Source: Euryodendron excelsum (taxonomy: Eukaryota; Streptophyta; Magnoliopsida; Ericales; Pentaphylacaceae). From it: a DNA stretch of 64,000 bases. Both the position numbers and the translations under genes were made by a program. Below the pieces are notes generated by a model, which saw only the letters and a program-made list of their open reading frames with translations, was not told the origin of the DNA and did not search any database. The stretch spans positions 33,909,001 to 33,973,000 of the forward strand of contig CM065387.1 in NCBI GenBank assembly GCA_033060915.1. The letters are read 5' to 3'. This document shows positions 54,778-64,000 of the stretch, one piece after another. How positions within the stretch are numbered: the stretch's first letter is position 1; each line of letters starts with the position of its first letter.

Positions 54778-56960
54778 AGGGGCTTTGTGGAAATATTTTG
54801 CAACGTACTCCTCATCCCTCAGTTGATGTGGTTGTAAGTGAACTTTTGGCCGAAAAGACTCAGCTTAAGACTTAAGAAAACAAGGGTACAATTCCTATAC
54901 CTAGTCAATTTATTTTGGTTGCTCCTACTTGGCCACCATTGAACAATCAAAAGCGCAATACTTCAAAGGTTGGTTTTTTTTTAATCTAGCTTTTGCAAGA
55001 AGAAAGGTCATTGGAAGGCTTAATGCCCAAAATTGTTCAATAAAGGAGGAACTGTACCACCACCTCCCCCATATCAGCAAGAGTGGAGACAGCCCTACCC
55101 TCAGCCATAGTGGCGCCCGGGTGGGCATCCCCAATAAAGAGGTTATAGTCCCAACACAGCAGCAGTTGTTCCTAACTCTCAAACATCTTCAGATCCTAAT
55201 TTGGCTGCCCTTGCGAAGCAGTTGCAGAAGTTTCTTATTACACAACCCTCGCCATATGCCATGTCCACTCTATCTTCAGTAGGTCTATCACCCAATCATC
55301 CTTCAGGTATGTCTACTTCCTTATGGGTTTTAGATTCCCGCGCCTTTCATCATGTGTCACCAGATTCATCCTCGTTTGTCTCCATTTGTCCCTCTATATC
55401 AAATGTGTCTGTCATAACTGTTGATGGCACCCCTATGCCTTTGGCAGGAGTTGGTTCAATTCGTACACCTTATTTATCACTTTCCAATGTTTATTGCATT
55501 CCTAAACTTGCCATGAATCTTGTTTCATTGAGTCAACTATGTGATTCTGGTTATTCTATTCACTTTTCCTCCATTTCTTGTCATGTGCAGGATCCTCAAT
55601 CCAAGAAGCTGATTGGGATAGGCTGTAGGCAAAGGGGATTATATGTTTTGGACAAGCTAATCATTCCAAATGTGGTTGCTTCAGGTGTTGACCTATTGTC
55701 ATTCGATTTAAATTTGTCATCTTCTACCTTTTATTTGGGGCATTCTAGACTTGGGCATGTTTCAGCCCCTTGTTTAAAATATTTAGTTTCGAGAGGGTCT
55801 TCGGGTAGTTTGCATTCTCATGATATTTTAGATTGCAATGGTTGTAAATTGGAAAAATTTTCTGCTCTTCCTTTTAATTGTAGTGTTTCTTATTCTGTTG
55901 CACCATTTGATTTGATTCATTCTGATGTGTGAGGTCCTGCCCCTGTCTCAACTAAGGGGGGGCTCGAGATATTATGTTTCATTTATTGATGATTACATTA
56001 GATATTGTTGGGTGTATCTAATGAAATATCGTTTTGATTTCATCAGTATTTACACTACTTTTCGATCACTAGTTAGGACCTAACATTTTGCAGTTATCAA
56101 GTGTTTTCGTTGTGATTTCAGTGGGGGAGTATACGTCTACACCTTTTTATGACTTACTTCAGTCTGATGGTACTATCCATCAATCATCATGTGCTGATAC
56201 TCCCTAACAAAATAGGGTTGCTGAAAGAAAGCATAGACACATTGTTGAGACAACTCATTCTCTTCTCTTGTTTGCTAGTGTCCCTAGTGAATTTTGGGGA
56301 GAAGTTATTCTTACAACCATCCATTTGATCAATAAAATTCCCACATCTCACATTCAAGGTCTCTCCCCCCATGAAATGTTGTATGGCCATGCTCCTGACT
56401 ACTTATCTTTGCAAGTTTTTGGTTGTACCTGCTTTGTACTTTGTCCTAAAATTAAGCGTAATAAGTTATCTTCAAGCTCTGCCATTTGTGTATTTCTTAG
56501 GTATGGTGACAGTCAGAAGGGCTATCATTGTTTTGATTCTGTTGCTCACAAACTATATGTTTCTCATCATGTCCTTGAGCATATTCCCTTCTTCTCTGTT
56601 CCTACCAACTCTCATCATGGAACCAAGTCTGACCTTATTTGCATTGACCCCTTCTCTGATAATACAAATGAGATTATGCCACCTATTGTTGATGATGCAC
56701 CACCTCTTCAGGTTTGCATAGATGTAGATACTCCTTCCCCTCCTGCAGCCTACCAAGATCCTCTTGTGATTATGGATCCTCCTCGTCGGTCCATGTGTGC
56801 TCATAAGTCTACTCAGTTACTAGAATTTTCTTATTCATGTTATTCTAGCTCATTTACGTCTTTTTTGGCATTTATTCATTCTCTTTGTGAGCCTTCCTCC
56901 TATACGGAGCCTGTTGTTGATCCTCTTTGGTAGGAAGCTATAGCTGAGGAACTTTCTGCT
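54778..56960 (+). pseudogene. Copia-3 gag end, protease and integrase, broken
   Basis: After the solo LTR, gag resumes (LCGNILQRTPHPSVDVVVSE), stops at about 54876, and has a knuckle near 54980 (CKKKGHWKA, then a stop, then CPK) with the first Cys pair damaged. Protease at 55320: WVLDSRAFHHVSPDS, where the family has DSG; Gly to Arg next to the catalytic Asp. GAG-pre-integrase: LGHSRLGHVSAPC and CNGCKLEK. Integrase: IHSDV, then TGA in place of the conserved Trp (55930), then shifts. Its last catalytic region QNRVAERKHRH is in frame near 56210; 56268-56933 is the integrase tail (PSEFWGEVILTTIHLIN, GYHCFDSVAHKLYVSHHV). Probably five or more lesions. Confidence 0.85.
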
Positions 56961-58410
56961 TTACATCACATGGGCACTTGGGACTTGGTTTCGTTCCCGC
57001 TTGGGAAGAGTACTATTGGTTCTCGTTGGATTTATAAAATTAAAACCAAAGCAGGTGGTTCAGTTGAGAGACATAAAGCACGATTGGTTGCTAAGGGTTT
57101 TGCAAAGCAATATGGCTTGGATTTTGAGGAGACTTTTGCTCTAGTTTTGAAGATGACCATTGTTCATACTCTTATCGCAGTGACATCAGTTTGACAATGG
57201 CATATCTCACAGATGGATGTTAAAAATGCTTTTTTGAATGGAGATCTTGTCAAGAAGTTTATATGGTTCCTCCTCATGGTGTTTCTCATGATCTTGGAAA
57301 AGTTTGCAAGCTTAATAAGACCTCATATGGTCTCAAACACGCCCCTCAAGCCTGGTTTGAGAAGTTCTCAGTGGTGATTACTTCCCTTGGCTTTTGCGCC
57401 AGTGATCATGATTTGGCCTTATTTCTCAAATGTACTTCCACTAGTCGTATTCTGCTTTCACTCTATGTTGATGATATGATTATTACAGGTGATGATGTTG
57501 TTAGGATTCCAGTTTTGAAGTCTAAATTGGCTCGACAGTTTGACATGAAGGATTTGGGTCCCCTATGGTACTTTCTGGGTATCGAGGTTGCCTACTCACC
57601 TAGGGGTTATCTTCTGTCTCCATCCAAGTACGCAACAAACATCCTTCAGCGAGCTCATCTCATGGATACTCAGATTGTCGATACTCTCATCAAGATCAAT
57701 GCTCGTTATACTCCTATATATGGTATTCTGTTGCCCGATCCCACATTGTATCAGATGATTGTTGGCAGCTTGGTCTATCTCACTATCACTCGCCCCGACA
57801 TTGCTTATGTTGTTCACATTGTTAGTTAGTTCATTGCCTCCCCCACTTCAGTTCACTAGGCTGGTGTTCTTTGCATTCTCTGTTATCTCCGAGGAACACT
57901 CTGTCAGGTCTTCTTCTCTTCTTGACATCCACTTTGGATCTTTGTGCTTACTTTGATGCTGATTGGGTTAGTGACCTGACTGATCGTAAGTCTGCTATGG
58001 ACTTTTGCATATTCCTTGGTGGCTCTCTCATCTCTTGGAAGAGCAAAAAGCATAATGTTGTTTCTCGATCTTCCACCAAGGCTGAGTACCGTGCTATGGC
58101 ATCTACTATGAATGAGATTGTGTGGTTACGTTGGTTATTAAATGATATAGGTGTCTCGCTTTCCACTCTTACACCCCTTTACTGCGACAATAAGAGTGTT
58201 ATTCATATTGTTCACAATTCTATTTTTCATGAGTGGATGAAGCATATTGAGATTGATTGCCATACTACTTGGTAACATCTTCAACGTGGAACGATTGCTT
58301 TGCCATTCGTATGCTCATCTATGCAGTTTGCAGATTTCTTTATAAAGTCTCAAACCATCCAGCGCATTCGTTTATTTGTTGACAAACTCTTGATGGTTCT
58401 TATAGTATTG
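56961..58410 (+). pseudogene. Copia-3 reverse transcriptase and RNase H, broken
   Basis: RT fingers at 56970-57194 (GTWDLVSFPLGKSTIGSRWI, RHKARLVAKGFAKQYGLDFE), a TGA at about 57192, then [13 protein letters not shown] and a frameshift. The next frame, 57263-57829, has [17 protein letters not shown] and the intact catalytic box [12 protein letters not shown], then [14 protein letters not shown] and [13 protein letters not shown] plus a stop. RNase H in 57871-58275: YFDADWVSDLTDRKSAMDFC, SRSSTKAEYRAMAS, LYCDNKSVIHI, and after a stop QFADFFIKSQT to about 58410. Confidence 0.88.
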
Positions 58411-58411
58411 T

Positions 58412-58426
58412 GAGTTTGAGGGGGGA
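58412..58426 (+). promoter_or_regulatory. Copia-3 polypurine tract
   Basis: GAGTTTGAGGGGGGA directly precedes the 3' LTR start TATTAGATT. Confidence 0.85.
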
Positions 58427-58591
58427 TATTAGATTATTAGAGATTTTTCATTAGCCTTGAGGGTAGATTAGTCTTTTAATATTTTTCCTTTTATGTGTTT
58501 TCTATTTCGGCTATATAAGCCTTCTATTGTATTTTCTATTGTTTCATGCTTAATATCAAGAAACGCTAGCCCTCTTTCTTTTAACTTAACA
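58427..58591 (+). repeat. Copia-3 3' LTR
   Basis: 165 bp, ending TTAACTTAACA, then TSD GTTGG. It is longer than the 5' LTR mainly through a short duplication around TTCTATTGTATTTTCTATTG. Confidence 0.92.
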
Positions 58592-58658
58592 GTTGGTACT
58601 GTGAAAATGTTGCCACCAAACAAACATTGACATGGGAAAAGCACTTACTGATTTGATA

Positions 58659-58816
58659 GGACTTTCACAATTAATAATCACCAAACACTCATCTTCATTT
58701 GAAAGTCCTTTTTATAAAGTCCTCCCTATAAGAAGGACTTTCACAATTAATAATCACCAAACACTCATCTTCATTTGAAAGTCCTTTTTATAAAGTCCTC
58801 CCTATAAGAAGGACTT
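58659..58816. repeat. 76-bp tandem duplication with palindromic edges
   Basis: Two identical 76-bp units (58659-58734, 58735-58810), plus the start of a third. Each unit begins GGACTTTC and carries GAAAGTCC 45 bp on, so it can fold on itself. No coding. Confidence 0.9.
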
Positions 58817-59699
58817 TGAGCTATAGGAAGCTGTGCTAAATGAACCCTAAGTCTTTCTCTTGATTTTCTTATGAAAATAGATCCAAATAAAAATTACGGA
58901 GAATTGCTCTTTCATAAGACAGCAACCATGGGCAACCTCATAATCGGCTCACCCAAGGCCCTTTCCCCAATTTCTAATTCCTATCTCATTAGAGCCTTAA
59001 CACCAAACCATGACATAGATCATCACATAGATTAAAAAGGAAATAAGATAAGAGTTTCCACCTCAAAGATACACCCAATCAAGTCTCTTTCTCTCTCTTG
59101 CCGTGAATCCACAAAAGCCTCAAGTTCACTGTCTTCATTAACTAAATCTCTCATTCACAGCTGTTGGTACAAATCCCTACACGTATTTTGATACAAAAGA
59201 CCAAGGAAATTTGAATTTATAAAGAAAGAAACTTGGTGTCAATTTCAATAAAAATTTAATCCCCTACACCCACTTCTACTTATATTCCAATGCCTCATCC
59301 AATAAGGAGTCCGAGTGTCTTGGTGCCCAAGCATAACGATGTTGTAATCCTATATAGACCCACTCACATATATCCTATTGCCTCATCTAATCGGAAGACA
59401 TGAAAGACGAATGGCACTCCTTCATTTTTTTTAATAATTCAATTAATTATTATTTTGTATAAAATTAGTTGAAAATAGATTGATGCATGAAATGATTTAT
59501 AAAGAAAAATAATTAAAAAAAATTTAGGTCCTTATAGAGTGATCGAACATCAATCCTAATTTCAATCCTACTTGGATTGATCCAACATTAATTCTAACTG
59601 CAATCGTAGCTCTCTGAATCTTTGGATCGATCCAACATCAATTCAATGTTAATCGTAACTCTCTGAATCATTGGATCTATCCAACATCAATCCAATGTC
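58817..59699. other. Unassigned stretch
   Basis: AT-rich, no gene seen. About 59560-59710 has two to three imperfect copies of a phrase with TCTCTGAATC.TTGGATC followed by ATCCAACATCAAT, a short local tandem repeat just before the SIRE-like LTR zone. Confidence 0.5.
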
Positions 59700-60969
59700 A
59701 ATCTAATCTTCAATCTTCCATTTTCTGAGTTCTAACAATGTAAACTTTAAAGTTGTTAGGTCTTTATTTGTATATTGGACAATTTTGTGCTTGTATTTGA
59801 GAGTTTTCGTTCTTGATATTTGTGTGAATATTGTATGTGAGGAATTCATGTGTAAATAGGTTTAGGTTGAGTGAGCTCATGTGAAAAAAGATCTTTCGTT
59901 GGATTAGCTTTTAGGGAATGTGACTGAGCATTGAAAGGTGTGATAGAGGCTTCACTTACAAGCTTGTTGCAGCTACATAATGAAGCTTCCCCAAGAAGTT
60001 GCAATATTTTTCTCCAGAAATGACAAGGTAGATCACCCATCTACTAGGCGCCATTAGTCCACTCATTGGCACACTCCAACAAAGCTCAAAGACTTCCAAA
60101 CCAGTGTAGCCAGCTATTAGGCACCCTTGGCCCCCTCACTGGCATGCGACAGGTCAGCTTTGAAGAAGTCTTTCTAGATTGCCTCGCCACTAGGCACATT
60201 TGGACCTCGCCTCCAACTCTTTCAAAACTCCAACTCTAGAGCTAAACTAGTGTAGGCCGCCGTTAGGCGCACTTGGTTAGATTTACCCATATCTGCTTTT
60301 CAGAGCTCGAGCTGTGCATTGAAAAGTTGAAAAGCAGCTGACAGACTCCTTTGAAGTGCGTGAGAGTCTTTTCTCTCCTCCTCACACACTCCAAGCAACC
60401 TTCTTGTACATATACCAAGCTCAGGACAATCTCTAAGAGACTTGGATCATTTTGGAGAGATTTCAACTTTTGGTAAGAGAGAGTTTTTCAAGTCTTCCTT
60501 TCTTCCTTCTTTACATCAAGTTCAAAAAAGAAAAAAGGGAGAGTCTTCACCATTCCTTCCTTGCACCCATTGAAGAGATGATGATGGCCTCAAGGAGTTT
60601 AAGTCATTGAAGACTCATCGAGGATTCAGTGAGAGATCAAGTGCTCGTGGATGTGGACAGAGTACAAGTTGAAGATACAAACCTAGAGTTGCCTATTCAA
60701 CATGTGTAAAGGGTTGTAAGATCTCTTGTACTATTTGTTCATTACATAGTGCTTGGTTGGAGTTGGACGAGGTCTCGTGGTTTTCTCCTGTAAAGGTTTC
60801 CATGCTAAAAATCCTGTGTGTTCATGGTTATGTGTTTTATTTTCTAGTTGTGGATTGATTCATATTAATCTTGCTAACACAGGTTTAAAAATGGGTAGAG
60901 ATCTATTCACCCCCCTTTAGGTCCATTGATGATGGTTTAATCCACTGTACTAGAGTACTTGTTTTCTCA
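59700..60969 (+). repeat. SIRE-like copia 5' LTR, second element (start approximate)
   Basis: Ends TTTTCTCA before the primer site. The last 300 bp resemble 34600-34881 (GGTTGTAAG, TAGTGCTTGGTTGGA, TTTCCATGCTAAAAATCCTG). The left end was not determined. No 3' LTR appears before the window ends. Frames at 59846 and 60263 are noise. Confidence 0.55.
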
Positions 60970-60971
60970 AT

Positions 60972-60983
60972 TGGAATAAGAGC
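60972..60983 (+). promoter_or_regulatory. SIRE-like primer-binding site (second element)
   Basis: TGGAATAAGAGC, two changes from the iMet complement, two bases after the LTR end CA, as in the first SIRE-like element. Confidence 0.72.
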
Positions 60984-61052
60984 GAGACACTCTTAAAACT
61001 TGTTTTCAAAACTATTTTTCTTAAGTGAGGTCCTGAAAGTGTTTTTAGTAAC

Positions 61053-63112
61053 ATGGATGTACCTAAAGAGGGTGGCTCTACTGTTCAACATTCGTTGTTT
61101 GATGGCTCAAATTTTCCATATTGGAAATTTATAATGCGTGCTTTTTTGAAGTCTATTGATGAAAGAGTTTGGCTTAGTGTTTTACAAGGTTGGACATCTC
61201 CACTTAAACTTGTTGAAAATGTGACTTTTCCAAAACCTGTATCCGAATGGGGTAAAATGATTTGGAAGAGAGTGGCTAGAATGGTAAGTCTATGAATGCT
61301 ATCTTTAACAATGTCACACTTGAAGAATTTTGTTAAATCTCAAAGTGTGAAATTGCCAAATCTTCAAAGGTTGGCAACAAATTTTGAAAATCTCCGAATG
61401 AAGTACAATGAAACCTTTGATGAATTTTATGTTAAACTGAGTGACATAGTCAATACCAATTTCAATTTCGGTGAAAGGATTTCGTATTAAAAAATTGTTA
61501 CAAAAATTTTGAGATCTCTTCTAGAACAGTTTCAACCCAAAGTCACAGCCATTGAAGAGAGTAAGGATGTTAATGCTCTCAGAGTTGAGCAGCTTGTAGG
61601 TTCTCTCCAAACCTACAAAGAAAATTTGAGGCAAAATAAGAAAACCAATAAGAGTATGGCTTTTAAGATGGTTAGGGAAGATGTAGTAACCTTTACTGAC
61701 GAAGACCTTGATTTTGGCCCTGCTGAGATGGCCTTGAAATTCAAAAAAATTCTCAAGAATCGAAAGTTCAATTCTTTCGAATTAGGAAAGAAGTCCAAAG
61801 ATATATTAGATGATAAGACCACAAGACAACAAAGCCCTGGAAAAAAGCCTCCACATCTCAGCAGACCAATGTTGTTCAATGTCATGAATGTCATGGTTTT
61901 GGTCATATTTCTCATGAATGCCCAAACAAGAAAAACAAAAATAAAAAGAAAAAGGTATTCAAGGACTCTAAAGATTCTTCTTCTGATAATGAAACTAGTA
62001 ATTTCATTCATTTGCTTCATCTGTGTATAAATTTTTTAAATCATTTTCGTCCTCACATGTTTCTGGTGATAATGTTATAAAAACTAATAGTGAACAGGAA
62101 TGTGAGACAAGCACAAATGGATATGAATGTGAGGATGATAGGATGCAACAAGCACACAATGAGATGTATGATGAATGCATGAAGTCGAAAGATTACAAGT
62201 TGAAGCTGACAGTTAAGTACAAAGCTATTAAAAAAGAGAGAGATATGTTGAAGTCGGAAGGAGATGAAGTCTCCACCAAACTGAATCAATTTGAGATTGA
62301 ACGAGTAACTCTCTCTAACAAGTTACGTGAAGTTAAAAAAGAGTTATAGGAAAGCAATGAATCCAAGAAGAAATTGGAAGAAAAGGTTTTATTCTTGGAA
62401 AAAGAGTTGGCTACTATCAATACAACCTTCAAACGACAAGTTGGAGCATATTATCAGCATTTGGAACAATTCATCAAACATAACTGGTACAGGATTTGAG
62501 GATGCACCTTCCTCATCCAATGCAATCAAGGAACCAAAATTTGTGCCTTCCACCATGCCAACCATTGATGAATTCAAGTCAACGTCAAATGAGGAATTTT
62601 TGAAGAATTGACAATCCTCAAAGCGTTAACCTCAAAAGTGTAAGGTTAGTCAACCAAGGTAAACCCAAAGCCCTTTCAGGTAAGTACTTGATATTTTTTT
62701 TGCACCTTTTGTCCCTATATACCATCATTGTGGAATTAGAGGACATCTTAGACCGAATTGTTTTAAAAGATTTTCTACCCCAAGGATGAAAGTTTAATAT
62801 GAACCCTTGTATTAAAATGGTCTTTATAACAATCATTTTCAAGTCCTGACGAAAGATTATAGAAGACTATTTAAGAACTTTCAAAACTCTTTCCACAATT
62901 TTGGACCAAAATTCCTCAATAGCAGAAAGTCAATGCAAACCACTTTGATAACCAAATGCAATACTTTCAATCCAAAGTTTTTGAGAAAATTGTTAAACCA
63001 AAAACAAAAGTCATTTGGGTTAGAAAGTTTGACTTGCATCCTCATGTTGATGTGTACACTAAGTCTCTAGATCTCCATAGGGAGTATGTAGAGGCTAGTT
63101 TGGAAGAATGAT
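61053..63112 (+). pseudogene. SIRE-like gag without pol
   Basis: ATG 61053 (MDVPKEGGSTVQHSLFDGSN). Gag blocks: PYWKFIMRAFLKSIDERVW, NFENLRMKYNETFDEFYVKL, LRSLLEQFQPKVTAIEESKD, VEQLVGSLQTYKENLRQ, then CCHC knuckle CHECHGFGHISHEC near 61885. A coiled-coil-like segment follows (KYKAIKKERDMLKSEGDEV, 62210-62400). A second knuckle near 62735 reads HHCGIRGHLRPNC with its first Cys changed to Tyr. Last recognised piece is TKVIWVRKFDLHPHVDVYT, ending in TGA near 63112. At least four stops or frameshifts. Where protease and the rest of pol should follow there is only noncoding DNA, as in gag-only non-autonomous elements. Confidence 0.82.
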
Positions 63113-64000
63113 GCTTGAGTTTTTCGTAGCCTAGGATATGAATGGCTTCATGTTTATTCTTTCGGTCTTAGTGTTATGATCCATTTTGTAATATTGTTTA
63201 TCTTTTGTTATATTTTTATTTTTCTATTAAAAAGGGGGGAGTTCTTATAATTCTTGTCCTATGATCATATTTTTGATGTATCTATATTGAACTTCATGTG
63301 ATAGAATCAAATTACATGTTTTTGGAGAAAAGTTCTTTATGCATGCCAAGTATGAATTGAGTGTCTTGTATGTGCGATTGATGATCTTCATAATTGAATT
63401 GACACTTTTGTGCACATTCGTCGAGAACAACCGAGTTAGGTCTAAAAGTTATTTTTATGTGTACTTTTCTCATTTGAATTCTATGAGAATTTTGCTTGAG
63501 AAGACCTATGATTGCATATCTTTTTTAGAGTTTATGTTCTTAAATGCTGTGCTTTCTTCTTGTGCTTTCACATGCAAAAGAACAAATCAAGAGTGAGCAA
63601 CAAAAAAAAATTCTGCAAGTTTAAAAGAAATTTAATGCAGTCTTGACTAAGGAAAAAGCTACCTATGAGTATAGACTGAAAGCTAATATGGATGTACATC
63701 AAAATGTGCACTTTGGTTAGGAAAATCATAGAGAAGGCTACCTTGCTCACTAGAGTGAAAGCCACCTTCGGTCTCAAGAGACAGCATTATTGAGTGGTGT
63801 TGTGCATTTGAGGGGGAGTCTTTGCATTTTTGAATGTTCAGCTTTGATTGGTTTTAAATCAGTTTGATTTTTAATGCAACATGATGTCTTTGGAGAGTTC
63901 TTGATTAAAGTGTTCAAAATTGTATTTTGTTCTTAAGACTTGACTTTGTTATTATTGATGATCACACAAACACTTTGTCCGTTCCTTATGAAACTCATCA
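63113..64000 (+). other. Noncoding tail of the SIRE-like element
   Basis: No pol motif on either strand. Two polypurine-like tracts occur: AAAAAGGGGGGAG at about 63229-63241 and GAGGGGGAG at about 63811-63819. Neither is followed by recognisable LTR sequence matching 59700-60969. The element probably continues beyond the window. Confidence 0.45.

Larger units (their letters stand above)
50254..58591 (+). mobile_element. Copia-3: Ty1/copia element with a nested solo LTR
   Basis: 8.3 kb including a 3.6-kb insertion. Very short LTRs (5' 50254-50401, 148 bp; 3' 58427-58591, 165 bp) share GCCTTGAGGGTAGATTAGTC and TTTCGGCTATATAAGCCTTC. TSD GTTGG at 50249-50253 and 58592-58596. Both LTRs begin TATTAGATTATTAG rather than TG. 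Order is gag, knuckle, protease, integrase, RT, RNase H. Without the nested LTR it is about 4.7 kb, normal for small-LTR plant copia. Many stops and frameshifts make it old. Confidence 0.94.

Noticed and set aside
1..64000. CRISPR arrays, bacterial defence systems, tRNA or rRNA genes
   Set aside because: None seen. tRNA-like sequences are primer-binding sites next to LTRs, and direct repeats belong to transposons or microsatellites.

Overview
This is a stretch of nuclear DNA from a flowering plant, probably a eudicot. It is AT-rich and built almost entirely of nested, decayed transposable elements. The only host gene recognised is a DC1-domain (cysteine/histidine-rich, C1-like zinc finger) gene, and it is broken. 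No bacterial-style operons, rRNA, tRNA genes or CRISPR arrays are seen. Plant origin is supported by the DC1 family, by Ty1/copia and Ty3/gypsy elements of plant type with tRNA-iMet primer sites, and by GT-AG introns. No species is claimed.

Layout. 1-960: probable LTR-like repeat fragment. 961-3640: unassigned intergenic DNA with a strong G-quadruplex motif near 3497. 3644-12272 (minus strand): the DC1 pseudogene, split by Copia-1 (4862-11586, plus strand), which is flanked by the 5-bp target duplication CAATA. 11940-14550 (copy A) is duplicated as copy B, now scattered over 15789-31810. Copy B absorbed a hAT-like MITE (15897-16103), a 355-bp TIR element (16489-16843), Copia-2 (17651-23706, minus strand) and a Ty3/gypsy element (24392-30970, minus strand). 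Copy A keeps clear empty sites for the two small elements and an approximate one for Ty3; the Copia-2 site could not be aligned. A truncated LINE (14580-15788) with a poly(A) tail lies at the A/B junction.

31811-45261 is a nest of copia SIRE-like gag and LTR pieces, Athila-like gypsy LTRs, and very long (about 3.7 kb) Ogre-like LTRs. 45262-47620 holds unrecognised fragments and a 707-bp TIR element. 48191-49476 is a decayed PIF/Harbinger transposase with recognisable introns. 50254-58591 is Copia-3 (plus strand), with very short LTRs and TSD GTTGG; its gag is split by a 3.6-kb solo LTR (51143-54777). 58597-59700 is mostly unique, with a 76-bp tandem duplication. 59700-64000 is a SIRE-like element carrying gag but no visible pol, running off the window end.

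No gene here looks functional, and every transposon frame carries stops, frameshifts or deletions. The window's value is as a layered record of insertions: nesting order, target duplications and empty sites give relative ages. The most striking cases are Copia-2, whose LTRs differ at one base in 360 although its genes carry four disabling lesions including loss of the integrase catalytic Glu codon; the DC1 gene broken mid-exon; and a solo Ogre-like LTR with an internal 0.64-kb inversion.
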